A DNA stretch of 32,971 nt from Thermotogae bacterium. Lineage in GTDB: Bacteria; Thermotogota; Thermotogae; Petrotogales; Petrotogaceae. Numbering within the stretch: position 1 is the first letter of the stretch; every line of letters starts with the position of its first letter. Below the pieces are notes generated by a model. That model did not search any database and was not told the origin of the DNA. It saw only the letters and a program-made list of their open reading frames with translations. Below are positions 15,660 through 24,501 of the stretch, in pieces. Where the stretch lies: contig JAKJGQ010000006.1 in the NCBI GenBank assembly GCA_022704305.1, forward strand, positions 10,894 to 43,864. Direction: 5' to 3'. Both the position numbers and the translations under genes were made by a program.

Positions 15660-15929
15660 ATGGAAATAAGAGGTCTGGGATCACCCAACTCTTCTCAGTT
15701 AAAGCAAATAAAGAAGGATCCGGTAAAAGATATCAAATCATCTTCTGAAAATGATTTTTCAAAAGAGTTTGAAAAAATTACCGGAGATTCAATGAAGTAT
15801 ATAGAACTTTCAAGAAAGATTCCAAACGTTAGGAATCATCTCGTTCAGTCATATAAGAACTCTATCAACGAAGGCACTTACAGTATTAATATATCAGAAA
15901 TAGTCAAGAAAATGCTGGGCGAGATATGA
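15660..15929 (+). CDS. flgM: Negative regulator of flagellin synthesis (anti-sigma-28 factor)
   Basis: It binds and holds the flagellar sigma factor until the hook is finished, when FlgM is exported. The 89 residues have the FlgM layout: a disordered, polar N-terminal half and a helical C-terminal half with NVRNHLVQSYKNSINEGTYS followed by INISEIVKKMLGEI. GGAGG lies 8 bases before the ATG. The stop overlaps flgN (ATGA). It is the first gene of the operon behind a sigma-28-like promoter, so it would be controlled by the factor it inhibits. Confidence 0.88.
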   Translation: MEIRGLGSPNSSQLKQIKKDPVKDIKSSSENDFSKEFEKITGDSMKYIELSRKIPNVRNHLVQSYKNSINEGTYSINISEIVKKMLGEI

Positions 15930-16411
15930 AGGAAGAAAATAAAGGCCTTGTCGATATTCTTGACAAGGAGTTTGTTTTGATTGACCGACTTATAATAAAG
16001 GTGGATTCTTTCAGGCAATCACTAATAAAAAAAGAATCTACCGAGTACATAAACTCTCTTCTGGCTGAAATTGACTTGCTCTCAAAGGAGTTTCAGGAGG
16101 CAGATATAAAAAGAGACCAGTTTGTAGCGGATATTTCATCTTGTCACAATATTCCTAATGCCATAAAAGATATTGTCGACTTTTTTTCCGTTACAGATAA
16201 GGATGTTGCCTTAAAACTTGCCGGTTTCGTAGAAAAGATGCAGAATCTGACTTTCACATTGGATTGCCTTCATCAGGCCCTTGATTTTGAAAGCAACTAC
16301 AATAATCTATTGCTAAATATGCTTAATATAGATAAAACAGGCAAAAGTACTTATGCTAAAAGCGGTTACAGCAAAAACAACTATCAAAATAAACTGAACT
16401 GGGAGGGATGA
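15926..16411 (+). CDS. flgN: FlgN-family flagellar export chaperone
   Basis: This small helical cytoplasmic chaperone of FlgK and FlgL hands them to the flagellar export gate. The 161 residues are nearly all helical and charged, with LVDILDKEFVLIDRLIIKVD at the start and a long pair of coiled-coil helices, then a Lys/Asn/Tyr-rich tail. Sequence similarity within this family is weak. The call leans on size, helix content and position between flgM and flgK. The start overlaps the flgM stop. Confidence 0.78.
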   Translation: MKEENKGLVDILDKEFVLIDRLIIKVDSFRQSLIKKESTEYINSLLAEIDLLSKEFQEADIKRDQFVADISSCHNIPNAIKDIVDFFSVTDKDVALKLAGFVEKMQNLTFTLDCLHQALDFESNYNNLLLNMLNIDKTGKSTYAKSGYSKNNYQNKLNWEG

Positions 16412-16415
16412 ACTT

Positions 16416-19319
16416 ATGCCTGACGTATCTTTATACGGACTACTCAATACCGGTCTCCTTGGAGTTTACACACATAAAATAGCTATGAGTGTAGTCGGTC
16501 ATAATATAGCAAACACCAATACTCAGGGATTCTCAAGACAGCGTCCGCTCATTGTAACAACATCTCCGATACCAGTAAACAGCCTTACTCAGCCTTCAAT
16601 TCCTTTGCAGTTCGGAACAGGCTCAAAGGTAACGGACATTCAGCGTGTACGGGATGAGTTTCTTGATGTACAGTACAGACAGGTCACTAACAGATATAAT
16701 TATTGGGATACTTTAAATGGAAATATGCATTATATAGAGCAGTTATTCGGTGAACCGGGTGAAACCGGTTTACGAACATTTTTTGATTCGTTCTGGTCTT
16801 CAATGGAGGAAATAAAAACCGATCCTACCAACGAAGCTGCCAAAGGTCAGATTGTATCAAGAGCCACAGAGCTAAAAAATGTTCTCTATGATATTGACTA
16901 TCGTCTGGAGCAGCTTCAGATAGACCTTAATGACGAAATAAAAACCAGAGTTGACCAGTTAAACTCTGCTTTCAAGCAGATAGCCTATCTGAACGATAAA
17001 ATTTCTTCCAGCCAGGTGATGGGTTCTTCACCCAACGATCTTCTTGATGAGCGTGACAGACTTCTTGACCAGATATCGGAGCTTTCAAATGTACGGGTAA
17101 ACTATGATAAAGACTTTCAGATGTCTATTTCCGTTGGTGACAGAACTGTCCTTAACGGAAAGACATTCATCCCGCTTAAAGTAGAAAGAGTTCCGGGAGA
17201 ACAGTATAAATATGCTGTGTTTTCCAATAACACCCAAATATCTTTCAACGATGGAAAGATGAAGGCTATAATGGAACTGAGAGACAGCGTTATAAAAGAT
17301 TACAGAAGTAAGCTGGACGAGTTTGCACTTACTCTAAACGATACTGTTAATCTGGTATACCAGGAAGGCTGGGACTCTACAGGAAACACTACTGGAGCAA
17401 GATTTTTTAAAGATATGTCTGCCAAACTTGATTCCGATAATGCCAGACTTTACAGAATAGCCTCATCATGTTTTTTTAACGGTGGCCCAGTCAATCATAT
17501 TCCCGGAAGCAGAAGCTTTAATGGAATAGACTTTCAGAACTATGAAATAAACATGATAACAAAGGGACAGATTGTATCAGTTGGGGAAGATTTTACAAAT
17601 ACTGATTCAGAAAAACTTTCTCTGGGAACCAAAGAAAAAATTTCAACTATAGCCGATGGACTTAAGAGTCTTGAAATGTCACTTGCATATAATAAAAATA
17701 AAGATCTTACCACTCTGAACAACTACGGCGGAGATTCCCTTAACAACAGACTTATAATAGATTTTAACAGCAACGTATTCAATCAGCTTGGTCTGAAAAC
17801 CAAAGCTATAGAAGCCATAAAACTAAACAAGGCAGAGAGCGGACAGCTTATTCTTAATAAAGGAAGTTCGAAACAGGAAGTTGTAAATATATCTGTAGGC
17901 ACCGGCGAGGGTATTGAAAAAGTTGCGGCGGATATAAATGCCCAATCTTCGATGATAAAGGCCTTTACATTAAATGACTCGCTTTACATTGTTCCTACCA
18001 AAAACGTTGAAGATTTCAACATAAACAATGTCGTTTTTGACGATAAGGACGGAATAATGACCAAGATGGGAGCGGCAAAAACCAGGCTTAACGTTTTGGA
18101 TACATCAGAACCTACCCTGCAGAATGTTTTCAACATGAGCGTTTTTAGAACCAAAACCTACGATGTAAAATCCTTTGATGCAGCATCCTCCTTTGAAGTA
18201 AGCATGGAGTACGCTGACGGAACCGTATCTTCAATACCGCTTACGGATCTGGGACTTTTTACCGAAGACTCCATAGGCAAGTCCGGTGAGTTCAAAGTCA
18301 GAAAAAACGGGGATAAAATTGAAATAATACCAACCAAATCAGATTTTAACTTTGAACAGATCATAGATCTTCAGGTAAAGGTAAACGGCACAACGCTTTA
18401 TTCAAAGGATAAACTCTTTGACTTGCAGTCTGCGAAGGAGTTTTTTGCCGCAGAAGGAATGGATTACAACGCACTTATGAACGATCCTGAAATAACGTGG
18501 AAATCAGATTTTATAAAATACGGGATAAATCTTGAGATAAACGGAATAAACATCAATATAGATCCTACACGAGATACTTTTCAAAGCATGATAGATAAAA
18601 TAAATTCCACCGGTTCAGGTCTCAGTGCTTTTCAGACACCAAACGGCAGATTCGCATTAAAAGCCAACAGCAGTGTAAACTTTGATATGCGTAATATCAC
18701 CATAAAAGGACATGAAAAGTTTTTTGAGCTTCTTGGACTTAAAAATTCATCGGAACCTCCTTACAAAACAAATTATGTCTTTATGGGACCTGACAGAACC
18801 GCCAGAGAACTTGAGGTTGACCTGCAGAACTCATCTGTTCTTAAACTTGATAAAAATGTAAGTCTTGTAAGACAGCTTGAAATTGTAGATACTTTGAAAA
18901 GTAATCCATCTTCGCTTTCAATAGACCTTGGCAAAGGCATTGATTCCAACGGGGACTGGAAAGCTGATTATTTCATTCCTATAGGAAAACACAGCACCAC
19001 AGTTTGGAACTATCTCTCAAAGATAAAGGAACTTCCTCTGCTGAGTGAAGGAAAGGTAGGCTTCTCAGGTTATCTTGCCAGTCTTGTGGCAGAGATGGGG
19101 ATCTCCGGAGAAAATGCCAGCAAGATGAAAACCAACAGCCAGTATCTTAAAGAACAGATAGACGGAGAGCGCGAACGAGTAAAGGGAGTCTCAATAGACG
19201 AAGAAGTATCTAATATGATAAAGTATCAGCAAGCATTCAATGCTTCCGCAAGAGTCATAACTGCTGCAGATGAAATGATAAACAAAGTAGTCAACGGTTT
19301 GGGGCTTGTGGGCAGATAG
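16416..19319 (+). CDS. flgK: Flagellar hook-associated protein 1, unusually long
   Basis: It joins the hook to the filament. The N-terminal D0/D1 region is canonical (GLLNTGLLGVYTHKIAMSVV, GHNIANTNTQGFSRQRP), as is the C-terminus (SIDEEVSNMIKYQQAFNASA, RVITAADEMINKVV). The total is 967 residues, against roughly 450-650 in most bacteria. The extra material lies between about residues 330 and 870. It is exposed in the assembled junction and contains repeated beta-rich stretches with IDF, GIN and NIN-type segments. The start ATG has GGGAGGG upstream. Some Thermotogota, as I recall, also have a long FlgK. Confidence 0.95.
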   Translation: MPDVSLYGLLNTGLLGVYTHKIAMSVVGHNIANTNTQGFSRQRPLIVTTSPIPVNSLTQPSIPLQFGTGSKVTDIQRVRDEFLDVQYRQVTNRYNYWDTLNGNMHYIEQLFGEPGETGLRTFFDSFWSSMEEIKTDPTNEAAKGQIVSRATELKNVLYDIDYRLEQLQIDLNDEIKTRVDQLNSAFKQIAYLNDKISSSQVMGSSPNDLLDERDRLLDQISELSNVRVNYDKDFQMSISVGDRTVLNGKTFIPLKVERVPGEQYKYAVFSNNTQISFNDGKMKAIMELRDSVIKDYRSKLDEFALTLNDTVNLVYQEGWDSTGNTTGARFFKDMSAKLDSDNARLYRIASSCFFNGGPVNHIPGSRSFNGIDFQNYEINMITKGQIVSVGEDFTNTDSEKLSLGTKEKISTIADGLKSLEMSLAYNKNKDLTTLNNYGGDSLNNRLIIDFNSNVFNQLGLKTKAIEAIKLNKAESGQLILNKGSSKQEVVNISVGTGEGIEKVAADINAQSSMIKAFTLNDSLYIVPTKNVEDFNINNVVFDDKDGIMTKMGAAKTRLNVLDTSEPTLQNVFNMSVFRTKTYDVKSFDAASSFEVSMEYADGTVSSIPLTDLGLFTEDSIGKSGEFKVRKNGDKIEIIPTKSDFNFEQIIDLQVKVNGTTLYSKDKLFDLQSAKEFFAAEGMDYNALMNDPEITWKSDFIKYGINLEINGININIDPTRDTFQSMIDKINSTGSGLSAFQTPNGRFALKANSSVNFDMRNITIKGHEKFFELLGLKNSSEPPYKTNYVFMGPDRTARELEVDLQNSSVLKLDKNVSLVRQLEIVDTLKSNPSSLSIDLGKGIDSNGDWKADYFIPIGKHSTTVWNYLSKIKELPLLSEGKVGFSGYLASLVAEMGISGENASKMKTNSQYLKEQIDGERERVKGVSIDEEVSNMIKYQQAFNASARVITAADEMINKVVNGLGLVGR

Positions 19320-19329
19320 GAGGAATAAA

Positions 19330-20502
19330 ATGAGAATTACAGAGATAATGATAAATAATTCGGCACTAAGCGATCTTCAGAGCACCATGCGAAAGTTCAG
19401 TAAGCTAAATGAACAGCTCACTTCAGGCAAAAAAGTTAATTTCCCTTCGGACAATGCAGCCATTGCTTCAAGAATGTCAAACCTCGATAGCAGGCTTAGG
19501 GAAATAGAGCGCTATCAGAGCAATGCAAGTATTGTAGAAAACTTTTCCAAGATGTATGATCAGATACTTCAGGATGTATCGTCAGTCTATACCAGAGTGA
19601 AATCACTTGCCGTTCAGGGAGCCAACTCTGGAACCCTTGACAGCAACCTTGACAGAAAAAGCATTGCAGACGAACTGGAAAAAATTAACGATCATCTCAT
19701 TTCTCTTGCCAATACAAGCGTATCTGGAAAGTTTATTTTCGGAGGTGCTGAGTCTGATAAAACCCCTGTTAGTGATTCAGGAGACATCATGACAGATCCG
19801 AAAGCAAATATCAAGCATAAAATATCAGTTGGCGGATACGAGCTTGAGTATGGAGTAACTGTATACGATGCTTTCGGAACCAAAAGCGGAACCTCTATAT
19901 TTAAGATAGTCGACAGACTTAAAGATGCCTTTATTAAATCTGACGAGATAACCAAAGACCTAAAGGATGCCATAAAAACCAAGGATAATCTGAGCATGCA
20001 GAATGTAACGTTAAAAAATGAAATAAAAGAGATTGAAAAAAGAAAGCTCCAGGCTGAAGCTGCCGGCAATACTGCTTTGGCTGCTTCTCTCCAGACTCAG
20101 ATCGATGAAAAAAACAGCTCGATAGCAACTAATGAAACCAAAATCAAAGAACTCCAGGGTGATCCTTCCGCCGCAACTCCTGTGAAAGGATTAATTGAAA
20201 GCAAATCTGAACTCCTCAAAAAAGCTGCCGAAAGCATTCAAAATGAACTCGGAGCCATAGATGAAATTCAGGAGTCCTCCAGCAGAACAATTTCTCAGGT
20301 AGGCGGAACTCAAAGACTCCTTGAACTTACCAACAGCAGGATGGAGAACTTCAAAACTTTTTCGGAGGAGTTTCTTGCTACTGAGACAGATGCTGACCCA
20401 GCAAAGGTTTATACCGATATGGCTATGCAAAAATCAGTAATGGACGCAGCTTTAAAAGCTTTGGCACAGATAGTCCCCAAAACCATCCTTGACTTTATGT
20501 GA
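19330..20502 (+). CDS. flgL: Flagellar hook-associated protein 3, with coiled-coil insertion
   Basis: This is the second hook-filament junction protein. The N-terminus is flagellin-like (MRITEIMINNSALSDLQSTM, LNEQLTSGKKVNFPSDNAA), followed by SVSGKFIFGG and a C-terminal helix ending ALAQIVPKTILDFM. At about residues 205-300 a strongly predicted coiled coil is inserted (LKNEIKEIEKRKLQAEA, AASLQTQIDEKNSSIA), giving 390 residues against about 300 in many bacteria. ATG 19330 follows AGGAGG by five bases; an earlier in-frame start at 19306 is inside flgK and has no binding site. Confidence 0.93.
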   Translation: MRITEIMINNSALSDLQSTMRKFSKLNEQLTSGKKVNFPSDNAAIASRMSNLDSRLREIERYQSNASIVENFSKMYDQILQDVSSVYTRVKSLAVQGANSGTLDSNLDRKSIADELEKINDHLISLANTSVSGKFIFGGAESDKTPVSDSGDIMTDPKANIKHKISVGGYELEYGVTVYDAFGTKSGTSIFKIVDRLKDAFIKSDEITKDLKDAIKTKDNLSMQNVTLKNEIKEIEKRKLQAEAAGNTALAASLQTQIDEKNSSIATNETKIKELQGDPSAATPVKGLIESKSELLKKAAESIQNELGAIDEIQESSSRTISQVGGTQRLLELTNSRMENFKTFSEEFLATETDADPAKVYTDMAMQKSVMDAALKALAQIVPKTILDFM

Positions 20503-20515
20503 TAGATATATAAAA

Positions 20516-21022
20516 ATGTTCGTTTTCAAAAAAAAATCCCTCCTTCCGATTATTTTTTTCTGTATGCTTTTACTTACAGCTTGCGGACCAGTATATGAGG
20601 AAAAACCGGAAGTGTATACAAAAGAACTCTCCGTCTTTGTGGACGAAGAGTTTTGTTATACTGTTTTCATAAAAAATTTTCCTAATATAAAAAGCTTCAG
20701 TATCCTTATTGATTTTGACAAGAACTATCTGGCTCCTGTTTTTGTTGACGAAAGGTTCTATTATACTCTGAGTCCTCTGGCTGATTCTTCTCTGGTTTTC
20801 ACAAAACACAGTTACAACTCTTTGGTTGTGGGAGTGACTATGACAGAAGCTTTTTCAGCCGGCGCAGAGGAAATGGTGTTGTTGGTTTTCAAGTTCAAAG
20901 CCAAATCACCTGGCGATACAGCCATACACATTGTGCAAACAGATACGACTTTTTTTTCCGAAAACTTAAACACTCCTTTTTCAGGTTATTCGGTTATCAA
21001 TTCATCAATACATATAAGATAG
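20516..21022 (+). CDS. Small lipoprotein with a cohesin-like beta domain, in the flagellar operon
   Basis: This protein has about 168 residues. A lipoprotein signal peptide is clear: basic MFVFKKK, a hydrophobic core, and lipobox LLTAC with Cys at about residue 23. The mature part is a single beta-sandwich-like domain. The pattern VFIKNFPNIKSFSILIDFDKNYLAP, then SLVVGVTMTEAFSAG, then VLLVFKFKAKSPGDTAIHIV follows that of cohesin/CBM-type domains. The ATG at 20516 is 13 bases after the flgL stop but has a poor ribosome binding site; a TTG at 20489 would overlap flgL. It and the next lipoprotein sit between flgL and fliW. The cohesin-like call is from pattern recognition only. Confidence 0.7.
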   Translation: MFVFKKKSLLPIIFFCMLLLTACGPVYEEKPEVYTKELSVFVDEEFCYTVFIKNFPNIKSFSILIDFDKNYLAPVFVDERFYYTLSPLADSSLVFTKHSYNSLVVGVTMTEAFSAGAEEMVLLVFKFKAKSPGDTAIHIVQTDTTFFSENLNTPFSGYSVINSSIHIR

Positions 21023-21035
21023 TCAGAGGTGTTTT

Positions 21036-23711
21036 ATGAAAAATGCATATTTGGTTACTGTTCTGTTTATTATAGTTTTTTTATTTTCAGCGTGCACTTC
21101 GAAAAGTTCTGCGTTTCAGCCGATAAATTCCAAAAATATTTCCATATCAGACAGCGATCATGGAGCAGTTCTTTCAACATCGCGTGATATATACGGTATA
21201 CAGTTACATATAAAAACTCCTGAAGGTACTAACCGTGAAGATCTAGTTTTTTCAGGAGACATTATTCATATTATACAGCAGATAAATCCTGCAGAGTACA
21301 AAGTTGTACTGGCAGGTAAAAACGGATTCATAAAACCTTCAGAACCTTTTCTTACCATAAAAAAAGCAAAATCCAAAGATATACATATAATAAACGAGGA
21401 GCTGCCGCTTTCAGAGAAGGCTCTTACTGTACGAAGCTTTATAGACCGCAACGATACGGACTACTCTAAATATGGACTTTATATCAAGAAAAGCTTTACT
21501 CTCAAGGGCGATGAGCTTTTGTGCGATCTATATGCCGTAAATAGGAAAGGAAAAGAAAAGCTCTATGCTTTTGGCCTAGAATTCACATTTGCCAGTACCG
21601 CTCTCACACTTAATGATTTCACATTTTCCCCTTCGATAAACACAGATTTCATATCTCTTAAATCAGATGCTTCTTCTATGCCTTTTATAATTGCAAGTTC
21701 GGCACGTTCAAAGGAAAAAGCACTGGACTTTACTTCACCTTTAAAAATAGGAACCTTCAGATTCAGTGTAATCGGTGAGAACCTTGCGGCTGCACTTGAT
21801 ATAAACGTAGACAGTTTAAAAGTAATCGATACCCTGGACAGTTCAATTAAAGACCTGCCTGTGATTGTTCCTGCAAAAGGAACGCCTGTGGTGATGATAC
21901 AATCCTTTGTGGGAGATTTTAATAAAGATGGATCCATAGACGGAACAGATCTTTCAATTTTTCAGGCTGCATACTTTGCCAATAATACGGCAGTTGATAT
22001 ATACCCGGCACAGGATACTGACAAAGACGGTTTTTATGATATAAGTACAGGTGACATGAAAATCACGGTTGACGACCTTATAGTCTTTGCCGCAAATTAC
22101 AGTAAAAAAATGGGCTTTCCAACATATCCATATCCTGAAAATCTGACTGTAAAAACTCCTCTTGATACCAAATTGAAATGGGAGTATTTTGGTACCGCTT
22201 CTCCCTCATCTTTAAGAATTCATTATGGAAACAGCATTTCATCAATGACAAATGAAGTTCCCGCATCAGACATAGACCTTGCTTCAAAAACTGCTACCCT
22301 GCCTCTACTGTCCGAGGATAAATCCTATTATTGGCAGGTTTCTGCAACTTACCCTGCCGGAGAGGTTCACAGTGAAATATGGAAGTTCAGCACAAACGGA
22401 CTTCCTAAAATATCAGTAAACAGGCTGGGCAGTAAGGAAGGTACGGCAATTCCTTCCGGATTAACCGATGTGGCCATAAGCAATATTCCTATATACTGGT
22501 CGGCACCTGATTCTGACGGAGATACTGTAACTTGCACAATCAAGCTTTTCAATTCATCAGACTATCTTGAATCTTCGGAAATATCCGGTGCTTTTTCAGA
22601 AACAACTCAGTCATCGGCAACCATAAAAGGACCTCTTCTGTACAACAAAGATTACTTCATTCAGATAAGAGCAGAAGACAGTTCTCTGGGAGTTTCGGTT
22701 CTGGGAAATGCTGCTTCGCCGTATTTTTTCAGAACCAAAGAAGGAATTTCTCTGGACAGCAGTACTTTCCCGCTTAAGAAAGCTTATGTGTCTGCGCGCT
22801 TTAACGGACTTTACGAAGTAGACTATTCTGCTCTCATATCCTCCGGGACTGTTTCATCCTCGTGCGCTTTTAACACTCCTGGCTTATTCCCTATAGTGGA
22901 ATCAGAGTACTTTCAAAACAATAAAACAGACCCTCAATACATGATAAGCGTTATAGGCAACTATAATAAAGATCCAAAGTTCTACATCGGACAGAGTCAT
23001 GTTCTTGGAGCGTTTGACACTATCCCTGCCTCCTTCACGGGACTTAAGGAAGAATGGTCTGTCTGTGCCCTGACAATGGAGTCTGAAGGCGCAACCAAGC
23101 TCTTTATAGGCACTTCTTCAAATATTTATAAATTCCCTGATATAACTGACCTTTCAAACTTTAAGAAGCTTAAGGTTCCAGGTATAGACGACATGGAAAA
23201 GAAAGGAAATTACCTTTATCTCGCCTGCAAGTCAGCTAATAGGCTCCTAGTAGTCGACACTTCAGGAGATATGATGATCAAGGCTTCCAAGGCTATAGGT
23301 AGTCCCATCGACCTTAAGGTAAACGGAGACTTCCTTTATGTCCTTACAGAAGGCAAAACCCTTTTTAAGTATAGTATAGTTTCTCCTGAGCTTCTCATAG
23401 ATAAGGGAAATATAACTTCGGTCGGCGGACTTTCCGCAGTTTACAAACTAGCCGTATACTCTGATAGCTCAGCTAAAGCTGGATATGTGTGTTGTGGATC
23501 AGGTGGACTTAAAGTTATAGACCTCGAAAAAATGACAGAAGCAAAGGCTTTAAAGGACATTGAAGCCAAGGATGCTGTTGTGAGGGGAAAGCTTTTATTT
23601 GTAATTTCCGAAAATTCAATATACTTTTATTCACTTATGGAACCCATGAATCCTCAGCTTATAAAATCTTGGCCGGTTACTTCAAACTTATCCACCATAA
23701 AAGTATGGTAG
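21036..23711 (+). CDS. Large multidomain lipoprotein: cohesin-like, dockerin, FnIII-like and propeller-like segments
   Basis: The protein has 891 residues and a lipobox FLFSAC (Cys at residue 20). In order: a beta-rich N-terminal part (about 25-120); a cohesin-like domain (about 145-265); a dockerin type I module with two calcium loops (GDFNKDGSIDGTDLSIF at about 293-309 and DTDKDGFYD...ITVDDLIVFAANY at about 327-355); two fibronectin-III-like domains (about 363-455 and 456-567), the second with a DSDGDTV calcium-type loop; and a C-terminal part (about 580-891) with repeated short motifs such as KLFIGTSSNIYKF, YLYLACKSANRLLVVD and AGYVCCGSGGLKVIDL, typical of LVIVD/propeller repeats. Its start is preceded by AGAGGTG. 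Presumably it is anchored at the cell surface or in the periplasm. Function unknown. Confidence 0.75.
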   Translation: MKNAYLVTVLFIIVFLFSACTSKSSAFQPINSKNISISDSDHGAVLSTSRDIYGIQLHIKTPEGTNREDLVFSGDIIHIIQQINPAEYKVVLAGKNGFIKPSEPFLTIKKAKSKDIHIINEELPLSEKALTVRSFIDRNDTDYSKYGLYIKKSFTLKGDELLCDLYAVNRKGKEKLYAFGLEFTFASTALTLNDFTFSPSINTDFISLKSDASSMPFIIASSARSKEKALDFTSPLKIGTFRFSVIGENLAAALDINVDSLKVIDTLDSSIKDLPVIVPAKGTPVVMIQSFVGDFNKDGSIDGTDLSIFQAAYFANNTAVDIYPAQDTDKDGFYDISTGDMKITVDDLIVFAANYSKKMGFPTYPYPENLTVKTPLDTKLKWEYFGTASPSSLRIHYGNSISSMTNEVPASDIDLASKTATLPLLSEDKSYYWQVSATYPAGEVHSEIWKFSTNGLPKISVNRLGSKEGTAIPSGLTDVAISNIPIYWSAPDSDGDTVTCTIKLFNSSDYLESSEISGAFSETTQSSATIKGPLLYNKDYFIQIRAEDSSLGVSVLGNAASPYFFRTKEGISLDSSTFPLKKAYVSARFNGLYEVDYSALISSGTVSSSCAFNTPGLFPIVESEYFQNNKTDPQYMISVIGNYNKDPKFYIGQSHVLGAFDTIPASFTGLKEEWSVCALTMESEGATKLFIGTSSNIYKFPDITDLSNFKKLKVPGIDDMEKKGNYLYLACKSANRLLVVDTSGDMMIKASKAIGSPIDLKVNGDFLYVLTEGKTLFKYSIVSPELLIDKGNITSVGGLSAVYKLAVYSDSSAKAGYVCCGSGGLKVIDLEKMTEAKALKDIEAKDAVVRGKLLFVISENSIYFYSLMEPMNPQLIKSWPVTSNLSTIKVW

Positions 23712-23730
23712 TTTTATAGTATAATAGCAG

Positions 23731-23754
23731 GGAGGGGATTTTCTCCTCCCTTTC
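23731..23754 (+). terminator. Terminator-like hairpin between the large lipoprotein gene and fliW
   Basis: GGGAGGGGA (23731-23739) pairs with TCTCCTCCC (23743-23751), eight standard pairs and one G-T, loop TTT, with only a short T-tail. TATAAT lies just upstream at 23721-23726 but has no -35. The hairpin may reduce read-through to fliW-csrA. Confidence 0.55.
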
Positions 23755-23777
23755 ATACTCATAAAGGAGGCTCGGCA

Positions 23778-24275
23778 ATGAATATTATACAGACCAAAAT
23801 CGGAACAATCGACATTGAAAAGCATCAGATAATAACTTTTGAAAGTGGTCTCCCTGGTTTTGAAAATCTTAGCAAATTCATAGTCTATACAGACGATTCC
23901 ATAGCCCCCATACTCTGGCTGGTAAGTATAGAAGATTCTGAAATTGCCTTTCCGGTCATTCCGCCTAAAAATGTTCGTATTGATTACTCCTTCTTTATTC
24001 CGCAGGAAGTAGTTGACTATCTGGAAATATCCAAAGAGGAAGATCTAGTTATTCTTTCCGTTCTGACTATTCCGCAGCAGTCACAGGAGATCTCCCTTAA
24101 TCTTATAGCTCCGATGCTCATATCGCTCATAAATAAGAAAGGTATTCAGCTTATACTGGACAATACTCAGTACAAGTCCAAACATCTGCTGAAAGAAGAA
24201 CTGGAAAGATCTCAAAATCTTCTTAAACAAAGTGCAGGTGAGGATAATGCTGGTTCTGACGAGAAAAACCAATGA
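23778..24275 (+). CDS. fliW: Flagellar assembly factor, CsrA antagonist
   Basis: FliW binds CsrA and prevents it from blocking flagellin translation; flagellin in turn binds FliW, so filament growth is tied to flagellin supply. The 165 residues contain family blocks IITFESGLPGFENLSKFIVY, PILWLVSIEDSEIAFPVI, LVILSVLTIP and ISLNLIAPMLI. AAAGGAGG lies upstream of the ATG. It overlaps the csrA start, the usual fliW-csrA arrangement. The C-terminal 30 residues are polar and variable. Confidence 0.95.
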   Translation: MNIIQTKIGTIDIEKHQIITFESGLPGFENLSKFIVYTDDSIAPILWLVSIEDSEIAFPVIPPKNVRIDYSFFIPQEVVDYLEISKEEDLVILSVLTIPQQSQEISLNLIAPMLISLINKKGIQLILDNTQYKSKHLLKEELERSQNLLKQSAGEDNAGSDEKNQ

Positions 24276-24501
24276 GTATGTTGAGATAATTGCTGGTGAT
24301 AGACATATAAAAATCACCATTCTGGACTCTAACAGAGGTACTGTGAAAATAGGTTTTGACGCTGAAAAGGATATAAAGATATACCGTGGTGAGGTTTACG
24401 ATGAAATAGTTTCACAGAATATTTCATCGGTAAATACAGATATTAAATCCCTTAAAGACATATCAAGGATTTTTCCGGGAGGAAAAAAGGGTGAGAATTG
24501 A
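24247..24501 (+). CDS. csrA: Carbon storage regulator, RNA-binding translational regulator
   Basis: This is a small dimeric protein that binds GGA motifs in mRNA leaders. MLVLTRKTNEYVEI at the start and VKIGFDAEKDIKIYRGEVYDE are diagnostic. From ATG 24247 it is 84 residues, a little longer than the usual 60-75; the C-terminal extension ends DISRIFPGGKKGEN. It starts inside the fliW 3' end (GTGAGG just upstream), so the two are probably coupled. The stop is overlapped by the next gene. Confidence 0.96.
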   Translation: MLVLTRKTNEYVEIIAGDRHIKITILDSNRGTVKIGFDAEKDIKIYRGEVYDEIVSQNISSVNTDIKSLKDISRIFPGGKKGEN

